From assembly GCA_964616165.1 (NCBI GenBank), contig CAZTTS010000011.1:1-32769 (forward strand): a stretch of 32,769 nucleotides of DNA, read 5' to 3'. Made by a program: the position numbers and the translations under genes. The DNA comes from CAZCCM01 sp964616165 (lineage in GTDB: Bacteria; Bacillota; Clostridia; TANB77; CAG-508). This document shows positions 7,694 through 15,036 of this stretch, one piece after another. Each line of letters starts with the position of its first letter. Within the stretch, counting starts at the first letter, position 1. The notes below the pieces were generated by a model. That model worked only from the letters and a program-made list of their open reading frames with translations, was not told where the DNA came from and did not search any database.

Positions 7694-8605
7694 CTATCTA
7701 AATCTTTTAATCTGACTAAATTCTTTTTTTAATTTAGCCAGTTCTTGTTTTTTAAGATTTTCTGCTTCAATTGCATTTTTTAAATATTGAGGAATATCTT
7801 CTATGTTTTCTCTATTTGTTAAATATCCTTTAGAATATAGTTTATGATACTGTTGTTTATCATAATTATTAACTTTTCTTGCTAAATTATAATGTTTTAA
7901 AGCTTTGTTAAATCTATCTATTTCATTCTTCAAAGATATTGTATATGTAGTTAAATTATATATTTCAAATTCCATCTCATTTCTAACAAATTTAATTAAT
8001 GCTTTAAATACAACTCTATCTATCTTGTTTCTTAATGCTTTTTGTTTCATCTCTTTCAAAATATCTATTCTTTTTTCAAGTCCATTATAATCATTTAAAT
8101 AATGTTCATACATATTTGCAACAGCAATAATCTTTGCTTCAAAAGGGATGTCTTTTGCTGTTAACCCTTGTGGAAATCCTGAGCCATCTAATTCTTCATG
8201 ATGATAATATGGACCTGCTAAAAATTCATTTAATACATTATTTTTTCTACAAATATTAAAACCAATATCACAGTGTTTTTTATATTCATGTAATTCTTCA
8301 TCATTTAGGTCCTTTATTGGTTTTTTTGCAATTGAAGGGGGAATATATAGTTTCCCTATATCATGAATATATGCACAAGTAGCAACATATTCTATAAAAT
8401 TTTGATTTAGATTAAGATAATTGCACAATTTATTAGCTATATTTGCAACATTTTCAGAATGTTTGCTAAGTCTTATATCTAGAGAATCTAGCAAAGAAAT
8501 TTGATATCTAATATCTTTATTTAGATTGTATACTTTTAAAACATCACTTGTATAAATATCAAACTTTCTTTTTATTTTATCTTGCATTTCTTGAACACTT
8601 TTCAT
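7694..8605 (-). CDS. HD-GYP domain protein, putative cyclic-dinucleotide phosphodiesterase
   Basis: 303 residues. The metal-binding HD-GYP pattern is visible: SKHSENVANIA (H49), HDIGKLYIPP (H81, D82), KKHCDIG (H111), YYHHEELDGSGFP (H135-H136, with GFP in place of GYP). The Asp of the usual AD-xx-DA motif is Asn (AVANMYEHY), so activity is less certain. There is no receiver, PAS or membrane segment; the C-terminal third is helical and basic. HD-GYP enzymes hydrolyse c-di-GMP or related signals, but substrate cannot be read here. GAGG precedes the ATG. Last gene of the group with the unknown gene and the nucleoside phosphorylase upstream. Confidence 0.85.
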   Translation of the reverse strand: MKSVQEMQDKIKRKFDIYTSDVLKVYNLNKDIRYQISLLDSLDIRLSKHSENVANIANKLCNYLNLNQNFIEYVATCAYIHDIGKLYIPPSIAKKPIKDLNDEELHEYKKHCDIGFNICRKNNVLNEFLAGPYYHHEELDGSGFPQGLTAKDIPFEAKIIAVANMYEHYLNDYNGLEKRIDILKEMKQKALRNKIDRVVFKALIKFVRNEMEFEIYNLTTYTISLKNEIDRFNKALKHYNLARKVNNYDKQQYHKLYSKGYLTNRENIEDIPQYLKNAIEAENLKKQELAKLKKEFSQIKRFR

Positions 8606-8649
8606 TTGTTTTTCCTCATTTATATTATATTGTTTATTATTTAAAGATT

Positions 8650-9153
8650 CTAATAAATTATTTTTCGAATAAACTTTTTTATTTGTTCAATTATATATAG
8701 AAAAGGTGATGGCTTTTCTTTTTCAATCATATATATATCTTCTTTTGTTTTTTCAAAATCTTCTTGTTCTTCAATCGATTTTTGTTTTATCTCTTCTTCT
8801 TGACTTTTATGTTCAATTTCTTCTTTTTTGTTTTCTTCTGCAAAAATATTAATAACTTCTTTATTTTGTTCCTTTTCTTCAGATTCTTTTAATATTTTTC
8901 TAATTTCTTTTTTCTTTTCAGGATCACATAAATAATTTACATATATCATTGCAATTAATTGTCTTGTTTTTGCTTTTAAATCCATTTCTTCTAAAGATAC
9001 ATTATGATCTAACTCAGGAATATATTCATCTGATTTATTTTGTTCCCAAAACACAATTAATTCAGGAGGAATTTTTTTTACTAATTTTTCATCTGTATTC
9101 CCCAAAATATCTAATAATTCACTTACCGCTTCTTGATATTCTTTTGTTGGCAT
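8650..9153 (-). CDS. Conserved-looking protein of unknown function with charged C-terminal half
   Basis: 167 residues; I do not recognise a named family. Residues 1-~90 look like a small helical domain (YQEAVSELLDIL, KKIPPELIVFWEQ, LKAKTRQLIAMIYVNYLCDPEKKKEI). Residues ~90-145 are a Glu/Lys-rich low-complexity or coiled segment. The last ~20 residues (FLYIIEQIKKFIRKIIY) form an amphipathic, basic-hydrophobic helix that might touch a membrane. The ribosome binding site is weak. It begins 11 nt after the phosphorylase stop, so it is probably in the same transcript. Confidence 0.75.
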   Translation of the reverse strand: MPTKEYQEAVSELLDILGNTDEKLVKKIPPELIVFWEQNKSDEYIPELDHNVSLEEMDLKAKTRQLIAMIYVNYLCDPEKKKEIRKILKESEEKEQNKEVINIFAEENKKEEIEHKSQEEEIKQKSIEEQEDFEKTKEDIYMIEKEKPSPFLYIIEQIKKFIRKIIY

Positions 9154-9164
9154 ATTCTTTCTCT

Positions 9165-10472
9165 TTAGTATTTTATAATTGGATTGATTTTTTCTTGTTT
9201 AATATTGCTAAAAATAAAAGCTTTAGATAAATGTTTTTTTGCTTCTTCTGCTTTTTTTAAATCATTTGTATGAATTGTTGCAAGTCTATTATCTATCACT
9301 CTGTCTCCAACTTTAACGTTTAATATTATTCCAACTAATGGATCAATCTTATCATCTTTTTTTAATCTTCCAGAACCTAAGCTAAATGCAGCTTTTGCTA
9401 TTTCTAAGGCATTAATTTCTTTTATCCATAAATTCTTTGTATTTAAATCTGTTTTCTCATCTTTATTTATATTATATTCAACAATATGTTTTGCCTCTTC
9501 AAAATCTCCTTCTTGTAAATATTCTATATCCCCACCATGTGCTTCTACTAATTCTAAAAACTTATTGTATGCTCTACCTGATAATATTTCTTCTTTAATT
9601 TTTTCTTTGGCTTCTTCTCTTTTATATTTGTCACTCATAATTTTAGAGCCTAGAGCATAAACCACTTCTAATACATCTTCTATTCCCCTGCCTTTTAACA
9701 CTTCAATAGATTCTCTTACTTCTAATAAATTACCAACACTATAACCTAAAGGCTCTTCCATAGATGTTATAATTGAGTGTATTTTTATGTCTTTTGTTCC
9801 AAGCTCTTCCATAATATTTGCTAGTTTTAATGCATCTTCTTTATTTTTCATAAATGCGCCACTACCAAAAGTTATATCTAAAACAATATTATTTGCACCT
9901 GATGCTAATTTTTTAGACATAATACTACTAGCAATTAATCCTAAAGAATTTGTACACCCTATACTATCTCTTAGTTCATATATTTTTTTGTCTGCTGGTG
10001 CTAAATCTTCTGTTTGAGCTGTTAATGATATTCCAATTTTTTTAACATTGCTTTTAATGCTTTTTAAACTTTGATTTATATTATATCCTTTTATAGATTC
10101 TAATTTGTCTGCAGTACCACCTGTATAACCTAAACCTCTTCCTGACATTTTTGCCACTTTATATCCTAAAGATGCTAAAATAGGCATTAAAATTAAAGTA
10201 ATCTTATCACCTACACCACCTGTACTGTGTTTGTCTACAACTTCATCTGCAATATCAGAAAAGTCTAATATTTTACCAGAATCTCTCATAGCAAATGTAA
10301 ATGATGCAATTTCCTGAGCATTTATACCATTTATCATAATGGCAGTAATTAAAGAAGAAGCTTGGTAGTCAGGAATTGACCCTTTTGTATATTCTTCTAC
10401 AAAAAACTTAATTTCTTCCTTATTCAAAACTTCTTTATTAATCTTTTTTTCAATTAATTCCTTAATATTCAT
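9165..10472 (-). CDS. pdp: Pyrimidine-nucleoside (thymidine) phosphorylase
   Basis: 435 residues, typical length. Signature KHSTGGVGDK (81-90) binds phosphate, and SGRGLGYTGGTADKLESI follows. The three-domain alpha/beta layout is complete to the RLATIHTNDLKKAEEA end. The enzyme splits thymidine, uridine or deoxyuridine with phosphate into base plus (deoxy)ribose-1-phosphate, feeding pyrimidine salvage and sugar use. AAGGAA precedes the ATG. Members specific for thymidine (deoA) and broader ones (pdp) are hard to separate by eye; Firmicute proteins are usually pdp. It follows rnhB by 17 nt. Confidence 0.93.
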   Translation of the reverse strand: MNIKELIEKKINKEVLNKEEIKFFVEEYTKGSIPDYQASSLITAIMINGINAQEIASFTFAMRDSGKILDFSDIADEVVDKHSTGGVGDKITLILMPILASLGYKVAKMSGRGLGYTGGTADKLESIKGYNINQSLKSIKSNVKKIGISLTAQTEDLAPADKKIYELRDSIGCTNSLGLIASSIMSKKLASGANNIVLDITFGSGAFMKNKEDALKLANIMEELGTKDIKIHSIITSMEEPLGYSVGNLLEVRESIEVLKGRGIEDVLEVVYALGSKIMSDKYKREEAKEKIKEEILSGRAYNKFLELVEAHGGDIEYLQEGDFEEAKHIVEYNINKDEKTDLNTKNLWIKEINALEIAKAAFSLGSGRLKKDDKIDPLVGIILNVKVGDRVIDNRLATIHTNDLKKAEEAKKHLSKAFIFSNIKQEKINPIIKY

Positions 10473-10489
10473 TCTTTTTCCTTAGTATA

Positions 10490-11143
10490 TTATCTTTTAG
10501 GTTTTATTCTATTACCCTCTTTGTCTAAATGCACAAATGTTGTTCTGTGTATATGACTCAAACCATATTCTTTTAAAGCTTCATAATGTGCTTTTGTTCC
10601 ATAACCCTTATGTTTTTCAAATTGATATTCCGGATATTTTTCATTATATTCCACCATTATTCTGTCCCTTGTTACCTTAGCTAAAATAGATGCACAAGCT
10701 ATAGAATAAACATTTTCATCACCTTTAACTACTGATGCATATGGAATATTTAATGTATCAATTTTATCTAATGAGTCGGTTAATATATATTCTGGTTTAA
10801 TATCTAAATTTTGAATTGCCTGAGTTAATGCTTTTTTTGTTGCTTCCAATATATTTAGTTTATCTATTTCAATATTATCTATTATACCTATCGAATATGA
10901 TATTGCTTCTTCAACAATTACATCATAAAGTTCTTCTCTTTTTTTAGCACTTAATTTTTTTGAATCATTAATTTTTTCTATTTTAGAATCTTGAGACATA
11001 ATACAAGCTGCTACAACAACAGGCCCCGCTAAAGGTCCTCTCCCAGCTTCATCTACTCCAGCTACTAATTGGATATTGTTCCTTTTTCTTACTTCTATTT
11101 CTATTTCTTTTAAATCATCTAGTCTTTTTTCTTCATCATTCAT
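10490..11143 (-). CDS. rnhB: Ribonuclease HII
   Basis: 217 residues from the start used here. It removes RNA from RNA-DNA hybrids, including single ribonucleotides in DNA. Motif GVDEAGRGPLAGPVVVAA supplies D31 and E32; LTDS (D123) and ACASILAKVTRD (D160) supply the other acidic residues, and HKGYGTKAHYEAL is typical near the end. I chose the ATG at 11141-11143, which overlaps the pilin-like gene by 8 nt (ATGAATGA), over one 16 codons upstream that would add an implausible MCTNIQ leader. The overlap implies translational coupling. Confidence 0.95.
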   Translation of the reverse strand: MNDEEKRLDDLKEIEIEVRKRNNIQLVAGVDEAGRGPLAGPVVVAACIMSQDSKIEKINDSKKLSAKKREELYDVIVEEAISYSIGIIDNIEIDKLNILEATKKALTQAIQNLDIKPEYILTDSLDKIDTLNIPYASVVKGDENVYSIACASILAKVTRDRIMVEYNEKYPEYQFEKHKGYGTKAHYEALKEYGLSHIHRTTFVHLDKEGNRIKPKR

Positions 11144-11606
11144 TTTCAGACATTCTTTCCAACTCTTGCATCTCTGAATATTTGTACACAAATGTATCTT
11201 CCGCTTTTCTATATCCTTTTGTATAAACTATTTCTATAGTTTCATAATCAACAAAAATATTTGTTCCTACTTCTTTAATTTTTTTAGGTAGGTTCATTTC
11301 TTCTAAATTTTCTTCAGTAAGAAAGCGCCATAAAGGAGATGTTGTTGCTATTCCTAAGCCAGCTAGGGCAGATCTCATTTCAGCAGTTAATTCAAATCCC
11401 GGCAAATCTGTTTCCAATGGATTGAAATGATATTTTTCAGAAATTTCTTCAACTTTAGCATATAGTAATGATAAATTAGAATAAGTCTTAAAGTTAGATG
11501 TTTTATGAACTGCTCTAAACCCAAAATATATTGAAGTGCTAGTTAGCACTATCATAACCAATAAAGTTATAGCCAAAGCAATTAGTGTTACACCTTTTTT
11601 ATTCAT
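11136..11606 (-). CDS. Pilin-like protein of unknown function
   Basis: 156 residues. The N-terminus MNKKGVTLIALAITLLVMIVL matches a type IV prepilin/pseudopilin signal: short basic leader ending in Gly, then a hydrophobic helix, but with no Glu at position +5. The remaining ~120 residues are soluble with an FxPLETDLPGF segment and match nothing I recognise. GAGG lies 6 nt before the ATG at 11604-11606; an upstream ATG at 11666 lacks a ribosome binding site and gives an Asn/Lys-rich leader, so it is rejected. It overlaps rnhB by 8 nt. One CGC Arg codon (W-R-F) shows that CGC is read normally. Confidence 0.8.
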   Translation of the reverse strand: MNKKGVTLIALAITLLVMIVLTSTSIYFGFRAVHKTSNFKTYSNLSLLYAKVEEISEKYHFNPLETDLPGFELTAEMRSALAGLGIATTSPLWRFLTEENLEEMNLPKKIKEVGTNIFVDYETIEIVYTKGYRKAEDTFVYKYSEMQELERMSENE

Positions 11607-11801
11607 ATTAACCTCAATTTCAATTTTATTATTATGATTATTATTCTTTGCTTCTTTTATTTTCATTATTTTTTATCGTTTTTGTATGTTATTTTTATAT
11701 AATAATATTATTAGTAATTTTATTATATATCTTAAATGGAAAGATTTCTATAATAAAAAGAATTCTATTTAAATTTTTAAACTTATTGTAATATTTGACT
11801 A

Positions 11802-11830
11802 TTGATTATTTTCTTTTTATTACCTATAAT
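11802..11830 (+). promoter_or_regulatory. Promoter of the arginase-family gene
   Basis: TTGATT (11802-11807), 17-nt spacer, perfect TATAAT (11825-11830), about 34 nt before the ATG. GAGG (11855-11858) precedes the start by 6 nt. Intact expression signals argue against a decayed gene. Confidence 0.75.
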
Positions 11831-11864
11831 TAACAGATAGTTTAAACAATAGAAGAGGTATACA

Positions 11865-12708
11865 ATGAAAAAACCATATGTTTTTGGCGTAAATAATTAT
11901 AGTGGAGTACATGTAGATGGGTTAAAGGATAGTGTTTATGATATAAGGGAACTTATTCCTGATTTAGAAATCATTGACGAAATATTAGAAGATGAAGACA
12001 ATCTAATAGCATTAAATTTTAATACAGTAGTTACTACAAATAATAAGGTTTTTGATTTTTCTGACAAAATCATTAAAAAACGGATATCTTCCCATCTTAT
12101 TTGGAGGAGATCATTCTATTGCAATTGGAAGCATTAGTGCTAGCTCAAATAATTATGATAATCTTGGCATTGTTTGGATTGATTCACATTCTGATATTAA
12201 CGATGAAGAAAGTACAATTAGTAAAAATATTCATGGTATGCCTATATCATATTTATTAGGTAAAGATAATGAACTGCTGTCGAATATTGGTAATTTTAAA
12301 CCTAAGATTCTTCCAGAAAATATATTATATTTTGGTCTTAGAGATGTTGAACCCCAAGAAAAAGAAATAATAAAAGATTTAGGTATAAAATCATATTATT
12401 ATGACGAAATTAAAGAAAGAGGAATTCAAGATTGTTTTGAAGAAGGATTAAATTATTTAAATAAATGTGCTTTTTTACATATACAATTTGATTTTGATTC
12501 TATGAATCCTGAAATATTCCCAGCAGTTTCGGTTCCTTCTAATGATGGATTTACTCAAGAAGAAGTAATATATATGTTTGACAGACTTTTTAAAAAAGAA
12601 AATATTATAGCAATAGATTTAGTAGAATATAATAAATCTTTTGATGAAAATAACAAATCTTTAAATTTTGCAAAAAAAATATTAGCTAAAATTCTAGCTA
12701 ATTACTAA
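11865..12708 (+). CDS. Arginase/ureohydrolase-family protein, +1 frameshift at CGG
   Basis: Codons 1-72 run in one frame to ATT AAA AAA, then an in-frame CGG (12081-12083); skipping the C at 12081 and reading GGA continues the protein to 12708, giving 280 residues. Without the shift the product stops at residue 90. The joined protein reads KKGYLPILFGGDHSIAIGS, then WIDSHSDIND, NIHGMPISYLLG and FDFDSMNPEIFPA, so all six metal ligands of the fold are present: His of GGDHS, D-x-H-x-D, and two Asp of FDFD. The VEYNKSFDENNKS end resembles arginase (VExNPxxDxxNxT) more than agmatinase. Such enzymes remove urea from guanidino compounds; the substrate is not certain. Promoter and ribosome binding site are intact. 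Confidence 0.85.
12081..12083 (+). other. Proposed +1 recoding site (CGG) in the arginase-family gene
   Basis: Zero frame ATT-AAA-AAA-CGG-ATA; productive frame AAA-(C)-GGA-TAT. CGG is followed by 18 more zero-frame codons before TAG. The run of six A just upstream offers an alternative cause (one extra A), but the same CGG occurs at the two other breaks where no A run exists. Confidence 0.7.
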
Positions 12709-12754
12709 ATAAACCAACAATTAATTAAATAATAAAATAATTATAATTAAAAAT

Positions 12755-12769
12755 CTAAACACAGTTTAG
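12755..12769 (-). terminator. Probable terminator of the murE...truA operon
   Basis: On the minus strand CTAAAC-TGT-GTTTAG followed by ATTTTTAATT. The stem overlaps the truA stop codon. It is short, so strength is uncertain. Confidence 0.5.
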
Positions 12770-13515
12770 TATTCTACATTTAGTAAAAATAAAGCTTTAG
12801 CAGGTAATGTTTGACCTGCTTTTGTTCTATCTTTAGCATTTATAATATCATTTATGTTTTCTGGAGATATTTTACCTAATCCTACTTCTAGTAATGTTCC
12901 TGCGATTATTCTTACCATATTATACAAAAAACCTGAACCTTTAAGTTCTATATATATTCTGTTTCTACCGTCATCTGAATCTTTAATTTCTTTAATTTCA
13001 GCTTGATAAATTGTTCTTATGCTATTTTTACCAGAAACACCCGATGATTTGAATGAAGAAAAATCATGTTCGCCTTCAAAGTACTTAATTGCTTTTTTCA
13101 TAGCATTAATGTCTAAATCACTATACATAAAATATTCAAAATCTTTTTTAAGAGAAGATTCTGTATCTGAATTATTAATAATATATCTATATGTTCTACT
13201 TTTAGCATGATATCTGCTATGGAAATCTTCTGAAACGATTTCAGCTGATTTAATTGTTATTTGATTTTTTAGTTTTGCATTTAAAGCAACAGGATATTTT
13301 TCGATTGGAAATTCTGAATCAGTATGAAAGTTTGCCACTTGATTAAAGGCATGTACATTGGCATCGGTTCTACCAGCTCCAATTAACTCTACCTCTTCAC
13401 CAGTAATATCATAAATGGCTTTTTCAATCCTGCCTTGTATATTCATTTTGTTTTTTTGTTTTTGCCATCCACTAAAACCTATTCCATTATATTCAATTAT
13501 TAACTTTATATTCAT
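12766..13515 (-). CDS. truA: tRNA pseudouridine(38-40) synthase
   Basis: 249 residues, normal length. GFSGWQKQ, GRTDANVHAFNQVANF (catalytic Asp in GRTD), RTYRYII, HDFSSF and GSGFLYNMVRIIAGTLLEVG are the family blocks. It makes pseudouridine at positions 38-40 of the anticodon arm, which supports reading-frame accuracy. AGGA precedes the ATG. Last gene of the operon after gatB; in many Firmicutes truA sits in front of rplM-rpsI instead. Confidence 0.97.
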   Translation of the reverse strand: MNIKLIIEYNGIGFSGWQKQKNKMNIQGRIEKAIYDITGEEVELIGAGRTDANVHAFNQVANFHTDSEFPIEKYPVALNAKLKNQITIKSAEIVSEDFHSRYHAKSRTYRYIINNSDTESSLKKDFEYFMYSDLDINAMKKAIKYFEGEHDFSSFKSSGVSGKNSIRTIYQAEIKEIKDSDDGRNRIYIELKGSGFLYNMVRIIAGTLLEVGLGKISPENINDIINAKDRTKAGQTLPAKALFLLNVEY

Positions 13516-13558
13516 GAATCCTACTTATCTTTTATTTTTATTTTTCAAAATCAACAAT

Positions 13559-14977
13559 TTAAATATTGTCTAAAATAATTTTATTTATTATTTGAGGGTT
13601 AGCTTTCCCTTTAGTAGCTTTCATAACTTGTCCAACTAAAAAAGCTAAGGCTTTATCTTTTCCTTGTTTATAATCTTCTATTGATTGACTATTCTCTTTT
13701 AAAACTTCTAAGACTATTTTTTCTAATTCTTCTTCATCAGAAATTTGAGATAAAGCTTCTTCTTTTATAATATCTTCTGGATCTTTGTTTGTATCAAACA
13801 TTTTTTCAAGAACTATTTTAGCAGTCTTACTATTTAAAACTTGAGCATCTATTAGTTCAATAAATTTTACAAAATTATCAATTGATATAGGTAATTCTTT
13901 AGGTTCTAATTGATTTTCATTCATTAATCTTGCAATATCTGACATTAACCAATTTGCAACTTCATGTATACTTTTTATTTTAGGAATAACTTCTTCAAAA
14001 AAATCAATATATGCTTTATCTGAAAAAATAAAAATAATTTGTTTATTTGTTAAATTGTATTCTTCTATAAATCTCTTTCTTTTAACATCAGGCAATTCTG
14101 GTATTTGTTCTTTTAGTTTTAAGATTTTCTCTTCACTAACTTCTATTTCTGGAAGCTCTACTTCAGGAAAATACTTATAATCTGTACTAGTTTCTTTAGT
14201 TCTCATTGAATAGGTTTTACCATCTATATCATCCCAACCCAATGTTTCTTGAAATATTTTTTTACCTGACTTTAATATATTAATTTGTCTAGTTTTTTCG
14301 TATTCAATTGCTCTTTTAATTGATTTAAAAGAATTCATATTTTTTATTTCTGTACGTGTTCCTAATGAATCATTCTTTTTATTTATAGAAATATTTATAT
14401 CAGCTCTATACTCTCCTTCTTCCATTCTAGCATCTGTAACGCCAATATATACTAATATTTCTCTTAGTTTTTCTAAATATTCAATCGCTTCATCTGAAGA
14501 TGATATATCCGGCTCTGATATAATTTCTATTAAAGGAACACTTGAGCGATTAAAATCAAGAAACATTCCTCTTCCAAAAGGATCATAAATTATTTTAGCT
14601 GTATCCTCTTCAATTTGAATTCTATTAATTCCAATCTTTTTTTCATTATCTAAAATAATATATCCATTTCGAGCAATTGGATTTTCAACATCTTGAGTAA
14701 TTTGATAACCTTTTACTAAATCTGGATAAAAATAGTTTTTCCTGTCATGCTTACTTTTATGTTGAATACCACAATTTAAAGCTAAACCTGCTTTTATTGC
14801 ATAATTTAAAACCTCTTCATTAAGTTTTGGTATAGCTCCAGGAAGGCCCATACATATGGGGCAAATATTTGTATTTTCTTTATCACTTGAACTAACTTTA
14901 CAATTACAAAAAGCTTTTGTTTTTGTTGAAAGTTCAGCATGTACTTCTATTCCAATTACTAAATTATATTCATCCAT
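13559..14977 (-). CDS. gatB: Asp-tRNA(Asn)/Glu-tRNA(Gln) amidotransferase subunit B
   Basis: 472 residues, full length. VIGIEVHAELSTKTKAFCNC and CPICMGLPGAIPKLN give the zinc-site cysteines; HDRKNYFYPDLVKGYQITQ, DFNRSSVPLIEIISEPD and TRTEIKNMNSFKS are core motifs, followed by the helical GatB/YqeY tail that binds tRNA. It converts mischarged Glu-tRNA(Gln) or Asp-tRNA(Asn) to the amidated forms with GatA and GatC. Neither partner is in this window, so the usual gatCAB operon is split. It lies between topA and truA. Confidence 0.97.
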   Translation of the reverse strand: MDEYNLVIGIEVHAELSTKTKAFCNCKVSSSDKENTNICPICMGLPGAIPKLNEEVLNYAIKAGLALNCGIQHKSKHDRKNYFYPDLVKGYQITQDVENPIARNGYIILDNEKKIGINRIQIEEDTAKIIYDPFGRGMFLDFNRSSVPLIEIISEPDISSSDEAIEYLEKLREILVYIGVTDARMEEGEYRADINISINKKNDSLGTRTEIKNMNSFKSIKRAIEYEKTRQINILKSGKKIFQETLGWDDIDGKTYSMRTKETSTDYKYFPEVELPEIEVSEEKILKLKEQIPELPDVKRKRFIEEYNLTNKQIIFIFSDKAYIDFFEEVIPKIKSIHEVANWLMSDIARLMNENQLEPKELPISIDNFVKFIELIDAQVLNSKTAKIVLEKMFDTNKDPEDIIKEEALSQISDEEELEKIVLEVLKENSQSIEDYKQGKDKALAFLVGQVMKATKGKANPQIINKIILDNI

Positions 14978-15036
14978 ATTATCTCTTTTTTCTTTTATTT
15001 ATTTTTCTCCTATTATTAATTTATTATTTTAATATT

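Noticed and set aside
11607..11666. Longer N-terminus for the pilin-like gene
   Set aside because: The upstream ATG has no ribosome binding site and would bury the prepilin signal behind an Asn/Lys-rich leader.
12072..12083. A -1 frameshift heptamer (A AAA AAC) in the arginase-family gene
   Set aside because: The heptamer is present but in the wrong phase, and the productive frame is +1, not -1.
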